Position numbers and translations under genes: made by a program. The notes under the pieces are model-generated. The model did no database searches, had not been told where the DNA came from, and worked only from the letters and a program-made list of their open reading frames with translations. Shown here piece after piece: positions 53,461 to 61,651 of a DNA stretch of 64,000 nt. The first letter of the stretch is position 1; every line of letters starts with the position of its first letter. The stretch spans positions 93,682 through 157,681 of the forward strand of contig NZ_JACHUZ010000011.1 in assembly GCF_019903425.1 (NCBI RefSeq), written 5' to 3'. This DNA comes from Vreelandella halophila. Lineage in GTDB: Bacteria; Pseudomonadota; Gammaproteobacteria; Pseudomonadales; Oleiphilaceae.

Positions 53461-53529
53461 ATGGAGATACAGTTTGGTCTGAAGAAGGCGAGTCCGGGAG
53501 AAGCGAGGCAATACCATGCGCATGCGTGA
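53461..53529 (+). pseudogene. 3' remnant of a brnT toxin gene
   Basis: Directly upstream of brnA, and overlapping its start by 14 bp, the frame 53461-53529 reads MEIQFGLKKASPGEARQYHA ending HA-stop. The piece KKASPGEARQY resembles the end of BrnT ribonucleases (ISARKAxxxERRQY), which are normally encoded immediately before brnA with this kind of overlap. Only about 16 BrnT-like codons remain; the catalytic body is missing. The toxin gene has therefore been cut by a deletion or insertion whose other side is the DUF6351-like fragment. Confidence 0.6.
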
Positions 53530-53800
53530 GGAGGACGATTTCAGTCAGGCAAAACGGGGGGCGGTCTCATCGCCGACGGGCAAAACCCGGATTACGATCA
53601 TGCTGGACGACGATGTGATCAAAGCTTTCCGGGAACGGGCCGAGGAGAAAGGCGTTGGTTATCAGACGGCGATCAACCAGGCCCTAAGGGCGGCGATTTT
53701 TGAGACGGAACCCGAGCTTTCAGAGGAACGGCTTCGAACCGTGATTCGTGAAGAGATGGCACCTTACAGGTTCCGGGAATCCGGTTCTGCCGGGGATTAA
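53516..53800 (+). CDS. brnA: BrnA-family antitoxin, apparently orphan
   Basis: A 94-residue protein. The core KTRITIMLDDDVIKAFRERA followed by EEKGVGYQTAINQALRAAI is the ribbon-helix-helix DNA-binding domain of BrnA antitoxins, which neutralise BrnT RNase and repress their own operon. The N-terminal polar part (REEDDFSQAKRG) is the typical BrnT-binding region. The adjacent toxin gene is reduced to its tail, so this copy can only act as a repressor or against a toxin elsewhere. The ATG at 53516 has GAAGCGAGG upstream; another in-frame ATG is 6 bp later. Confidence 0.82.
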   Translation: MRMREEDDFSQAKRGAVSSPTGKTRITIMLDDDVIKAFRERAEEKGVGYQTAINQALRAAIFETEPELSEERLRTVIREEMAPYRFRESGSAGD

Positions 53801-53818
53801 AATCGATCAGGTATCCTG

Positions 53819-54253
53819 ATGCTGTTCACGATTGGCTATGAGAAATCCGGGTTCCCGGAGTTTGCGCAGGCGCTGAGCCGGGCGGGCGTTACGCGCCTGA
53901 TCGATGTGCGCGCTCAGCCCCATTCCCGGCGTCGTGAATTCGCCTATAAGCATCTTGGGCCCGCGTTGGCCGAGCATGGTATTGGCTATGAAAGCTGGCC
54001 GGTACTGGGCGCACCGGAAACCGCCCGGGATGCGGCCCGGCAGGGCGATACGGCCACCTTCAACCGGCTTTACGAAGCACACCTGGATACGGCGCCTGCC
54101 GATCAGGCGCTCAACCGCCTGATCGAACTGGCCCGGACTGAATCCCCCTGCATGATGTGTTACGAGCGTGATCCCCGGCAGTGCCACCGGTTGCTGATCG
54201 GGGAGCGGGTGCAGGCCATGGCGGATGTGACCGTTCGGGATCTGTTGCCATGA
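53819..54253 (+). CDS. DUF488 family protein
   Basis: A 144-residue protein of the DUF488 family. The diagnostic parts are FTIGYEKSGFPEFAQALSRAGV, RLIDVRAQPHSRRREFAYK, and the cysteine-containing end MMCYERDPRQCHRLLIGERV. The CxxxxxxxCHR end and Arg-rich loop suggest binding of a nucleic acid or nucleotide and possibly a redox or metal centre; the activity is not established. It starts 19 bp after brnA and its stop overlaps the Nmad3 gene start (ATGA). DUF488 genes are repeatedly seen next to DNA-modification or nucleotide-associated genes, in line with its neighbour here. Confidence 0.87.
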   Translation: MLFTIGYEKSGFPEFAQALSRAGVTRLIDVRAQPHSRRREFAYKHLGPALAEHGIGYESWPVLGAPETARDAARQGDTATFNRLYEAHLDTAPADQALNRLIELARTESPCMMCYERDPRQCHRLLIGERVQAMADVTVRDLLP

Positions 54254-55068
54254 AACTGATCCTGAGCCGGAAAGGCTTTGATTCCACAGCGGGTGGCTGC
54301 CCCAGCCCCGTGTTTCCGGATGGGCGTTTCCTGGCCCTGCCGATACCGGATGACCAGTCCCCGGTCTGTTATCAGGAGCTGACGTTCGATGGGTTCAATG
54401 TGGGCGAGCTGGTGGCGGATCTGACCGGTGAGCCCGCACGGGCACCCGAGGGGGCGCACCTGGATCCGGATATCATCCCCGATCTCCGCCCACGACTTTC
54501 GGGTTGGCGGCCCTCGCTGGGTCAGGCCGGGCAGGCCCAGGCGCACCTTCGGAACGAGGGTGTTGGCGAGGGGGATCTGTTCCTGTTCTTTGGTCTGTTC
54601 CGTGAGGTTGAGCCGGTGGCAGGGAAGTGGCGGTTCCGGCGGGACAGCAATCCCTTTCACGCCTTCTGGGGATGGCTTCAGGTTGAGGCCGTCCGGTCGG
54701 TCGAGGATGCCCTGATCGAGGAATTTCCATGGGTTCGGGAGCATCCCCATTATCCACAGTCACTGCGCGCCAATACGCTTTACATTGGTGGGGATGAGAC
54801 TGAGTTCCGTGCTGGTGTCTTTGACGCTTTCCGGGAAGAGCTGCGGTTGACGGTGCCGGGAAGCCGCAAGGTTACTAACTGGCGCCTGCCGGCCTGTTTC
54901 TACCCCGAGGGTGACCGGACGCCGATGAGTTACCACCGGAATCGTGAGCGATGGGCGCTGGTGGAGGGGGAGTGCCACCTCCGGAGTGCGTCCCGTGGCC
55001 AGGAATTCGTGCTGGACGGGGCGCAGTACCCGGAGGCCTTGGAATGGGCAGCGTCGCTGATCCGCTAG
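54250..55068 (+). CDS. Nmad3 family putative nucleotide-modification protein
   Basis: About 272 residues, with the family opening KLILSRKGFDSTAGGCPSPV followed by FPDGRFLALPIPD, which I recognise as the Nucleotide modification associated domain 3 (Nmad3) family. Further conserved points are GDLFLFFGLFRE and WGWLQVEAVRSV in the middle and LYIGGDETEFRAGVFDAF near residue 180. The family was proposed from gene neighbourhoods of base-modification systems; the biochemical role is unproven. It overlaps the DUF488 gene by 4 bp, an association that looks functional. Its 3' end overlaps a convergent reductase gene by 4 bp. Confidence 0.78.
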   Translation: MKLILSRKGFDSTAGGCPSPVFPDGRFLALPIPDDQSPVCYQELTFDGFNVGELVADLTGEPARAPEGAHLDPDIIPDLRPRLSGWRPSLGQAGQAQAHLRNEGVGEGDLFLFFGLFREVEPVAGKWRFRRDSNPFHAFWGWLQVEAVRSVEDALIEEFPWVREHPHYPQSLRANTLYIGGDETEFRAGVFDAFREELRLTVPGSRKVTNWRLPACFYPEGDRTPMSYHRNRERWALVEGECHLRSASRGQEFVLDGAQYPEALEWAASLIR

Positions 55069-56129
55069 GGTTTGCGGATGGAGCCTGCCTCCAGCATCTG
55101 CTGGAACATCTCGTCCACGGTTTCCGGAAGCGGCCGGTAGGCCATGCCCAGCTCTTTTTTGCTCTTCGTGTTATCGAATGAGGCCGGGTAGCCCACGTTA
55201 CGGCTGATGAATCTGCGGGTGAGCGCCTTGTTGGCCAGTGGGCCCACCAGCCAGAGGAGCGGTTTGGGCAGGGTGCGCTTGGGGAAGGGCCAGGCGTCCC
55301 CGAAGGACTCCCGCAGGATGGAAGCGATTTCCATCAGGCTCGAGTCATGGCCTGAGGCGATGTAACGGCCTTTCGCCTCGGGGGTGAAGGCGGCGCGTAC
55401 ATGGGCCTCGGCCACATCGCGGACATCCACCAGGCCGAACGCCAGATCCGGCGCACCGGGCTTGAGGGTGCCATCCGCCATCTGCTTGAAGATGGAGAAA
55501 GACTCGGAGGTGGCGTCGGGCTTGATGCCCGGGCCAAGTACCAGTGAGGGGTTCACCGTCACCAGGTCCCACCGGCTTTGCTGCTCCGCGATTTCCCAGG
55601 CTGCCTTTTCCGCTTCGGTCTTGGAGTAGGAGTAGGGCTGGTGCTCCAGGTTCGAGGAGGTGTTCCAGTCCGCCTCGGTGAAGACGCCGGTCTTGCTGCT
55701 GGCCATGTCCGCGTTGTCGCCGTAGATGGCCGCACAGCTTGAGGTCAGCACCACGCGACTCACACTGTCGGTGGCGTTCACGCTGTTGAGCACGTTGCGC
55801 GTGCCCTTGACGGCCGGGTCGACCAGGTCCCGCTGCGGGTCCGCCACGCTGGCAATGAAGGGCGAGGCCGTGTGGAACACGATCTCGCAGCCCTGCATGG
55901 CCTCGTGATAGGAGGCTTCCTCCAGCAGATCGCCCCGGAAATACCGGATTTCGCCGGGTTGCTCGGCCGCCAGGGCATCCAGGTGCGCCACCTTCTCCTT
56001 GTTCGAGGGATCGCGCACCGCCGCGTGAACGGTATGTCCCTCCTTGAGAAGCGCCTTCACCAGCCAGCCGGCGACATAGCCGGTCGCGCCGGTCACCAGT
56101 ACCGTGGTGGGGTGTGTCTGATCCGTCAT
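55065..56129 (-). CDS. NAD(P)-dependent epimerase/reductase, dihydroflavonol-4-reductase-like
   Basis: A 354-residue extended short-chain dehydrogenase. The Rossmann motif is VTGATGYVAGWLVKALL (about 11-27), followed by the DLLEEASYHEAMQGCEIVFHTASP stretch, the catalytic Ser in VVLTSSCAAIYGDN and the YxxxK pair in YSYSKTEAEKAAW. This resembles the DFR/cinnamoyl-CoA-reductase branch, which reduces aldehydes or ketones. The active site is intact. Substrate unknown. It is convergent with the Nmad3 gene (4-bp overlap) and divergent from a small membrane protein gene; the repeated dyads at 56264-56326 lie in the shared upstream region. Confidence 0.9.
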   Translation of the reverse strand: MTDQTHPTTVLVTGATGYVAGWLVKALLKEGHTVHAAVRDPSNKEKVAHLDALAAEQPGEIRYFRGDLLEEASYHEAMQGCEIVFHTASPFIASVADPQRDLVDPAVKGTRNVLNSVNATDSVSRVVLTSSCAAIYGDNADMASSKTGVFTEADWNTSSNLEHQPYSYSKTEAEKAAWEIAEQQSRWDLVTVNPSLVLGPGIKPDATSESFSIFKQMADGTLKPGAPDLAFGLVDVRDVAEAHVRAAFTPEAKGRYIASGHDSSLMEIASILRESFGDAWPFPKRTLPKPLLWLVGPLANKALTRRFISRNVGYPASFDNTKSKKELGMAYRPLPETVDEMFQQMLEAGSIRKP

Positions 56130-56263
56130 GAACCGGTCTCCTTAGGGCATCTCAAAGTGCGTCGAGGGTTCGTGAAGCGTGTCGCTGGACAGCATACCGG
56201 TTCTTTTTGTCTAAGCCGACCGTCAGTCCGGACATGGGAAATGATGCAGATTTCGTGAAAGGA

Positions 56264-56326
56264 TGAGCCGATTATGAGTGCTATTCGGCTCATTGGGTGA
56301 GCCGAATAGGTCCTTTTTTCGGCTCA
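56264..56326. repeat. two tandem 29-bp dyads TGAGCCGA-N13-TCGGCTCA (operator array or attenuator)
   Basis: Unit 1 is 56264-56292 and unit 2 is 56298-56326, 34 bp apart; each has TGAGCCGA on the left and TCGGCTCA on the right. The inner halves also pair with each other as a perfect 12-bp hairpin, CTATTCGGCTCA (56281-56292) with TGAGCCGAATAG (56298-56309) over a 5-base loop, followed by six Ts (56314-56319). Four alternately pairing segments followed by a T-run allow mutually exclusive RNA folds, as in transcription attenuators, upstream of the membrane protein gene at 56357. A pair of protein operators is the alternative. Confidence 0.75.
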
Positions 56327-56356
56327 CATCGAGTGAATCGCTCAGGAATAACACCA

Positions 56357-56800
56357 ATGCCCCTTGCAGAAAAAATCAGCCTCACGGCAGCCTTCATCTT
56401 CCTCATGACCGGCCTGTTGACCGGGATCTGGAAGTACGCGGCCATGACCGCCAGCCCCAAGGCGACCGCGCCGCGGTACGTGGACATCGCCCATCGCAGC
56501 TCACTGATGTACAGCTTCGCCGCGCTGGTGCTGGCCACCTTTGCGCGCTACAGCATCTATCCCGGCTGGCTGAACACCCTGGCAGCGGTGGCGGCATTGA
56601 GTTTCTTTGCGTTCGCGATCAGCACCTACATCGTTCATGGCCTCCTGCAGGACACCAGCAACCAGATGCGCAAGCCGCACCGCCTGGGTAAGACAACCCT
56701 GCCACCCTGGGTGATTCACGGGTTCATGGGGCTGTTGATCGTGGCGGAAGTGGGCGGGGCCCTGGTGCTGGGGTCCGGGGCCCTGATCGCGATCTGGTAG
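56357..56800 (+). CDS. small four-helix inner-membrane protein, unknown function
   Basis: A 147-residue protein with four hydrophobic segments (about 7-24, 47-66, 72-92 and 117-143) and short charged loops (KYAAMTASPKATAPRYVDIAHRSS; QDTSNQMRKPHRLGKTTLP). I do not recognise a named family; the layout recalls small membrane proteins of the DUF350/UPF type without clear match. The start at 56357 is chosen because AGGA lies 10-13 bp upstream and the upstream open frame overlaps the repeat region. The 34-bp-period dyads immediately upstream suggest it is specially regulated. It may work with the divergent reductase, but nothing proves this. Confidence 0.7.
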   Translation: MPLAEKISLTAAFIFLMTGLLTGIWKYAAMTASPKATAPRYVDIAHRSSLMYSFAALVLATFARYSIYPGWLNTLAAVAALSFFAFAISTYIVHGLLQDTSNQMRKPHRLGKTTLPPWVIHGFMGLLIVAEVGGALVLGSGALIAIW

Positions 56801-56865
56801 CCCGTTGCCGTTGGGCTGCGGTGTTCTCTGCTATGCTCAGGCAGCTTGAAAGCTGAGGATCCTGA

Positions 56866-57627
56866 ATGCGCGCCCGCCTCTACGAACACATCGAGTCCTC
56901 CTCATGGCCCGGCCGGGGGCTCTCGCCCTTCAACATGGTCGTCTGTGTCCTGATTTTGCTGTCAGTCATGGTTGCGGTGCTGGAGACCGAACCATTACTG
57001 CGCCATGGGCATGCGGTCCTGTTCCAGACGCTGGAAGCGACCTTCTTCATCCTGTTCAGTATCGAATACGGCCTGCGGGTCTGGGTGGCCGGGGAGAACC
57101 CCCGTTACCGGGGGCTGACGGGTCGGCTGCGTTACATGGTCAGCTTCTGGGCGCTGATCGACCTGATCGCACTGGTTCCCTTCCTGCTGTCACTGGGAGA
57201 CGTGAATGCATTCCTGCTGCGGCTGATGCGGGTCGTTCGCCTGTTGCGTGTCGCGCGGCTGGGCCGTTTCAGCCAGGCGATCGAGGCACTGGGTAAGGCC
57301 CTTTACCAACGGCGGCAGGAGCTGTTGCTCAGTGGCGGTGCCGCCTTCATGCTGCTGCTGTTCAGCGCCGCCATGCTGTACGTGTTTGAGGCCGAGCGCC
57401 AGCCCGAAGCCTTCGGCAGCATCCCCAGGGCCCTCTGGTGGAGCGTGGCCACCCTGACCACCGTTGGCTATGGCGATGTGACACCCGTAACGGTCCTCGG
57501 CCGGATCTTTGCCGGCATCACTGCCTTCGCCGGTATCGGCCTGGTGGCCCTCCCAGCCGGGATCCTGGCGGCTGCGTTCAGTGATGTATTCCAGGACGAG
57601 AAAAAGCGGGAGTTCAGCGAGGAATAA
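56866..57627 (+). CDS. voltage-gated potassium channel-like ion transporter
   Basis: A 253-residue six-helix channel subunit. S1-S3 are at about 22-110. S4 carries regularly spaced arginines (LRLMRVVRLLRVARLGRF, about 108-125), the mark of a voltage sensor. The pore region reads ATLTTVGYGDVTPV, with the K+ selectivity filter TVGYGD, and S6 follows (about 205-240). It is the usual length for compact prokaryotic Kv-like channels such as KvAP relatives, with no C-terminal regulatory domain. The gene lies 65 bp after the small membrane protein gene and is convergent with an O-methyltransferase gene. Confidence 0.92.
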   Translation: MRARLYEHIESSSWPGRGLSPFNMVVCVLILLSVMVAVLETEPLLRHGHAVLFQTLEATFFILFSIEYGLRVWVAGENPRYRGLTGRLRYMVSFWALIDLIALVPFLLSLGDVNAFLLRLMRVVRLLRVARLGRFSQAIEALGKALYQRRQELLLSGGAAFMLLLFSAAMLYVFEAERQPEAFGSIPRALWWSVATLTTVGYGDVTPVTVLGRIFAGITAFAGIGLVALPAGILAAAFSDVFQDEKKREFSEE

Positions 57628-57645
57628 GGCCCGGATTCGCCTGGA

Positions 57646-58323
57646 TTACGAATCAGTAGCGCCTCGTTTGCGAAGCAGGGTGAGGCCATCCCCGATCGGC
57701 ACCAGGCTCAGGTCAACGCGGTCATCCCCGTGCACATGGGCATTGAAGGCGCGGATCGCCTGCGTATCCTCATCGTCCACTGCCGGATCGGCGACGTTGC
57801 CGTTCCACAGGGTGTTGTCCGCCAGGATCAGGCCGCCCGGGCGCACCAGCGTGAGGCAGGCTTCGTAATAGTCGATGTATTCCGCCTTGTCGGCGTCGAT
57901 GAAGGCCACGTCCCACTGGCCGGCTTCGCCCGCATCAATCCGGCTTTTCAGCGTCTCCAGCGCCGGCGCCAGGACCAGATCGATCCTCTCCGAGATGCCG
58001 GCGGCCTCCCAGTGCCTGCGGGCGATGTCCGTCCAGGAGGACTCCAGGTCACACCCCAGGATCCGCCCGTTCGCGGGCAGCACCTCGGCCATCACCAGGC
58101 TGCTGTAGCCGGTAAACACGCCCACATCGATGTAGGACGTGGCGCCGATCAGCCGCGCCAGCATCTGCATGAACTGACCCTGTTCGGGCGCAATCTGCAT
58201 GTTGTGCTTTGAGAGGGTGGCGGTTTCCTCGCGCAGGGCGCGGGCGGCCTCTGACTCGCGCAGGCTGTGATCCAGGAGGTAGTCGTAAAGGGGCTCTGTC
58301 AGCGGGGTGGTGCGGTTGGACAT
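57646..58323 (-). CDS. O-methyltransferase (class I, caffeoyl-CoA/catechol type)
   Basis: A 225-residue enzyme of the SAM-dependent O-methyltransferase family 3. Landmarks are IDVGVFTGYSSLVMAEVLPANG (motif I), ILGCDLESSWTDIARRHW, the metal-site aspartates in WDVAFIDADKAEYIDYYE and the catalytic region GLILADNTLWNGNVADP. All are present, so activity with a divalent metal on a catechol- or hydroxyl-bearing substrate is expected. The start at 58323 gives the family N-terminus (MSNRTTPLTEPLYDYL); open frame continues upstream without conserved content. Convergent with the channel gene at 18 bp. Confidence 0.9.
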   Translation of the reverse strand: MSNRTTPLTEPLYDYLLDHSLRESEAARALREETATLSKHNMQIAPEQGQFMQMLARLIGATSYIDVGVFTGYSSLVMAEVLPANGRILGCDLESSWTDIARRHWEAAGISERIDLVLAPALETLKSRIDAGEAGQWDVAFIDADKAEYIDYYEACLTLVRPGGLILADNTLWNGNVADPAVDDEDTQAIRAFNAHVHGDDRVDLSLVPIGDGLTLLRKRGATDS

Positions 58324-58525
58324 AGGGCGTATCCTTTTCTGGTGGTAATCTTCCCTCCGCAGATTCAACCAGAATCCCCGGTTTGTTTTGAAGGTTTGAG
58401 TGGCCTGCACTCATCTTCAGAATCTCTGCTACGCTCACAACGCGTTGCTTATCGTGACCACCTGCGTCACCGGAGCGTTGCCGTGTTTAAAGAAAAATGG
58501 ATTATTGGATAACAGGGAGAATTCG

Positions 58526-59308
58526 ATGAGTGAGAATCCAGACAGTCATCAGGCTTATCAGGCTGGTCCCGTGGAACTACCGCTGGGCGATCCCCGGCGC
58601 CGGCCCATTGGGCACGGTTGGCGATGGATCAAGGAAGCCTGGCCGTTGTTCGCGCCTGCCTGGGGCCGTTGGCTCCTGGCCATGCTGTTGTTTGTTGCCA
58701 TCTTCATCGGTCTTGAGGTCATTCCGCTGATTGGGTCCGTGATCAGTATGCTGCTAACCCCGGTTCTCAGTGCCGGGATGCTCTATATGGCCTATCAGGC
58801 GCGGGAAGGGGGAGAGGTCAACGTTGCCGACCTATTTGCCGCTTTCCGCCAGCGTCCCTGGCCCCTGGTGGGTCTGGGTGCCATTAATATTGCCGTCTCG
58901 TTCGTCATCATGGTCGTTGTGATGGGAGGCATTTTCGGGACTTCGAGTATGAACGGTATGGCCGGGATGCATGGGGGTGGTGGGTTTGAGCCACACCAGA
59001 TGGCCAACGCCTCTATGGCACTGATGCTCGGGCCTCTGATCATCCTGGCATTGATGGTCCCCTGGATGATGGCCTACTGGTTCAGCGTGCCCCTGGTGTT
59101 CTTTGGCAACTACGGCATTGGCGAGGCGCTCAAGACCAGCTTCAGGGCCTGCCTCCGGAACATTCTGCCCATGTTCTGGTGGAGCCTGATCGGCGTGCTT
59201 CTGGGGATCGTTGCCGCCATTCCGCTCCTTCTGGGCCTGCTGGTGCTATTTCCAGTTCTCCTGATCGCTAACTACATCATGTTCCGGGATATTTTCAGCG
59301 AGACCTGA
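58526..59308 (+). CDS. BPSS1780-type polytopic membrane protein
   Basis: A 260-residue protein. A polar N-terminus of about 40 residues with the conserved GWRWIKEAWPLFAPAWGRWL is followed by about five or six membrane helices and a Met/Gly/His-rich loop (SSMNGMAGMHGGGGFEPHQM, about 150-170). The pattern matches the BPSS1780 family of bacterial membrane proteins of unknown function. The Met/His-rich loop could bind metal, but this is only suggestive. The ATG at 58526 has GGGAGAATTCG before it. It is followed by a 9-bp stem-loop at 59333. Confidence 0.75.
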   Translation: MSENPDSHQAYQAGPVELPLGDPRRRPIGHGWRWIKEAWPLFAPAWGRWLLAMLLFVAIFIGLEVIPLIGSVISMLLTPVLSAGMLYMAYQAREGGEVNVADLFAAFRQRPWPLVGLGAINIAVSFVIMVVVMGGIFGTSSMNGMAGMHGGGGFEPHQMANASMALMLGPLIILALMVPWMMAYWFSVPLVFFGNYGIGEALKTSFRACLRNILPMFWWSLIGVLLGIVAAIPLLLGLLVLFPVLLIANYIMFRDIFSET

Positions 59309-59332
59309 GCGGAATCTTGCTCAAGAGGACGC

Positions 59333-59353
59333 GAAGCGCCGAATCGGCGCTTC
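59333..59353 (+). terminator. stem-loop downstream of BPSS1780-type gene
   Basis: GAAGCGCCG (59333-59341) and CGGCGCTTC (59345-59353) pair over a 3-base loop in a perfect 9-bp stem, 24 bp after the stop codon. No T-run follows, so it may act in Rho-dependent termination or RNA 3'-end protection rather than as an intrinsic terminator. Confidence 0.45.
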
Positions 59354-59505
59354 TGCAGTCCTGGGGTGAACCGAGTTCCGACAGGCGCGCCGTGTCGCGT
59401 GCCTGGCTGAGGCATTCGCCCTGGGCTTCCGCATTCAGAGTCACCGCCCGTGCTTTCCCAACACTCCAAGCATACCGCCAGGCCATAACCGGTTTTGGTC
59501 ACTGA

Positions 59506-59534
59506 TTGAACTGCCTTTGCCGAAGAGCTACTTT
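59506..59534 (+). promoter_or_regulatory. possible sigma-70 promoter for the three-gene signalling operon
   Basis: TTGAAC (59506-59511) and TACTTT (59529-59534) are 17 bp apart, a good spacing with moderate hexamers. If used, transcription would begin near 59541, leaving a very short leader before the TTG start at 59552, which weakens the case or favours the ATG at 59588. Confidence 0.3.
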
Positions 59535-59551
59535 GGCTAGAGGAGCTGGGA

Positions 59552-61651
59552 TTGACCAAGGACGTTGACCGGGAGCGGGTGGTATTCATGAATCTAATCC
59601 AGAACAGCTTGACCAGCAGTGATCCCGGGCCGGGATCCAGCGCGGGCTCAGGCGGCGGGCATGGGCACCCTTTCACGATTCTGTTGATTGAGGATAACCC
59701 CGCGGATGCGGATCTGTGCCAGTTCTATCTGGCCGATGCGTTCGGTCCCCGGGTCAGTGTTCTGCAAGCCACCCAGCTCGCACAGGTCGAGGCGCTGCTT
59801 GAACAGCACGCCATCGATATCGTGTTGCTGGATCTGGGCCTGCCCGACAGCTCCGGCGTAACCTCCGTAATCAAACTGCGGGCCATCACGCCGGACATTC
59901 CCATCATCGTGCTCACCGGCAGCCGCGACCAACAGCTTGGCGTCCGTGTTATCCGTGAGCATGCTCAGGATTTCTGTGCCAAACAGGATCTCAGTTCCGC
60001 GGTTCTTTCCCAGGCCATCCGCCATGCCATGGAGCGTCATCGTATGCAGGCCCAGTATGCACGGATCCTGGAAACAAACCCGGATGGCATGGTGGTCATG
60101 AGTAATGACCTGCGGCTTCTCTTTTTCAACCAGGCGGCCAGCACTATGCTCGGGGTCAGGGCACCGGATGACATCGGCACCCCGCTCAGCCAGGATCTGA
60201 TGGGAGAAGAAGGAGATGAGCTGGAGCTGCCCGGGGGTCGTGTGGCCGAGGTGCGCAGGGCAACGCTTGACTGGAATGAGGCACCGGCAACACTCATCGC
60301 CTACCACGACATCACCGAACGCAAGAAAGTCGAATGGAAGCTGAAACAGCTGGTGCAGTTCGACCAGCTGACAGGGCTCAACAGCCGGAACCATTTCTTC
60401 GATCATACCGACCGCCTGATCGCCCATGTGGACCGTGAAGGCGGCATGGTGGCCGTACTTTACATCGACCTGGATCACTTCAAGAACATCAACGACACAA
60501 TGGGCCACAGTGCCGGTGACGAGCTGTTGCAGCACGTTGGGGAGCGCCTGTGCGAGAGCAGCCGCAGCAGTGACTTTATTGCCCGGCTGGGAGGCGATGA
60601 ATTCGCGCTGGTGCTTTCGGACGTTGAACAGCCCGATGATGCGGCGCATGTGGCGGAGAAACTGATTGAAGTGTTTCGCGAGCCCGTGAGAGTGGGCGAG
60701 AGCAGTGTTGGGATCGGGCTGAGCATCGGCATCGCCACCTATCCCCACTGCGGCAGTTGTGCCCAGGAGCTCTATTCCGCGGCCGATACCGCCATGTATC
60801 AGGCCAAGGAGCGCGGGCAGAACCACTATCACTTCTTCTCCGAACAGCTGCAGCGCGAGGTGGAGAGCCGTCTCCTGAGGGAACAGGCCGTGCGCCAGGT
60901 CGTTGCGGACGAGACGCTGTGGCTGGCCTACCAGCCCCAGATACGCGCGTCGGACGGCCAGGCCGTGGGTGTTGAGGCCCTGTTGCGCTGGCCCAGCGAC
61001 ACCATTCCGGTCCTGTCCCCGGCGGACTTCATCCCGGTCATGGAGGATGTGGGGCTGATCGAGCGGGTTGGTTACTGGGTCATGAAGCAGGCGGCGCTGA
61101 TGGCCGTCGAAACCCAGCGGGATCTGGGCATAACGCTGCGTATGGCCGTCAATGTGTCCATGCGCCAGCTGTACGACCCGGGGCTTTTTGACCAGATTGC
61201 CGGAATCCTCGAGTCCACTGGACTGCCTCCGGGGAACTTCGAGGTGGAGCTGACCGAAAGCTCCATCATGGCGGATCTTGACCGGACCTGCGAAACCCTT
61301 CGGCGGTTGCGGCAACTCGGCGTCTCCATTGCCATTGACGATTTCGGAACCGGCTACTCGTCGCTCAGCTACCTCCGCAAGCTGCCCGTAGACGTGCTCA
61401 AGATCGACCGCAGCTTTGTCATGGAGATCGGCAGCAACCGCCAGACGGAAGCCATCCTCGAAAACCTTCTGGGCCTGACCCGGGCATTGGGGCTGTGTGT
61501 GGTCGCTGAAGGTGTGGAAAACGATGAACAACAGGCATTCCTGCGCGGAATCGGGTGTGATGTTCTGCAAGGCTTCCATATCGGCAGGCCCGTCGGGCTT
61601 TCCCAGTTCCATGGCTGGCTTAAGTCGGCCGGGAGGGAGAGCAATGAGTGA
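59552..61651 (+). CDS. REC-PAS-GGDEF-EAL cyclic di-GMP signalling protein
   Basis: A 699-residue protein. Order: receiver domain (about 42-160) with phospho-acceptor Asp in DIVLLDLGLPDSSG; a PAS-like domain (about 170-255); GGDEF (about 270-425) with ARLGGDEFALVL; and EAL (about 445-690) with EALLRW, the metal-site ELTESSIM, and IDDFGTGYSSLSYLRKL. The I-site position reads SRSSD instead of RxxD, so feedback inhibition is probably absent. Both catalytic signatures are otherwise complete. The start is a TTG preceded by GAGGAG; an ATG at 59588 is an alternative. The end overlaps the kinase gene by 8 bp, so phosphorylation by it is likely. Confidence 0.92.
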   Translation: MTKDVDRERVVFMNLIQNSLTSSDPGPGSSAGSGGGHGHPFTILLIEDNPADADLCQFYLADAFGPRVSVLQATQLAQVEALLEQHAIDIVLLDLGLPDSSGVTSVIKLRAITPDIPIIVLTGSRDQQLGVRVIREHAQDFCAKQDLSSAVLSQAIRHAMERHRMQAQYARILETNPDGMVVMSNDLRLLFFNQAASTMLGVRAPDDIGTPLSQDLMGEEGDELELPGGRVAEVRRATLDWNEAPATLIAYHDITERKKVEWKLKQLVQFDQLTGLNSRNHFFDHTDRLIAHVDREGGMVAVLYIDLDHFKNINDTMGHSAGDELLQHVGERLCESSRSSDFIARLGGDEFALVLSDVEQPDDAAHVAEKLIEVFREPVRVGESSVGIGLSIGIATYPHCGSCAQELYSAADTAMYQAKERGQNHYHFFSEQLQREVESRLLREQAVRQVVADETLWLAYQPQIRASDGQAVGVEALLRWPSDTIPVLSPADFIPVMEDVGLIERVGYWVMKQAALMAVETQRDLGITLRMAVNVSMRQLYDPGLFDQIAGILESTGLPPGNFEVELTESSIMADLDRTCETLRRLRQLGVSIAIDDFGTGYSSLSYLRKLPVDVLKIDRSFVMEIGSNRQTEAILENLLGLTRALGLCVVAEGVENDEQQAFLRGIGCDVLQGFHIGRPVGLSQFHGWLKSAGRESNE

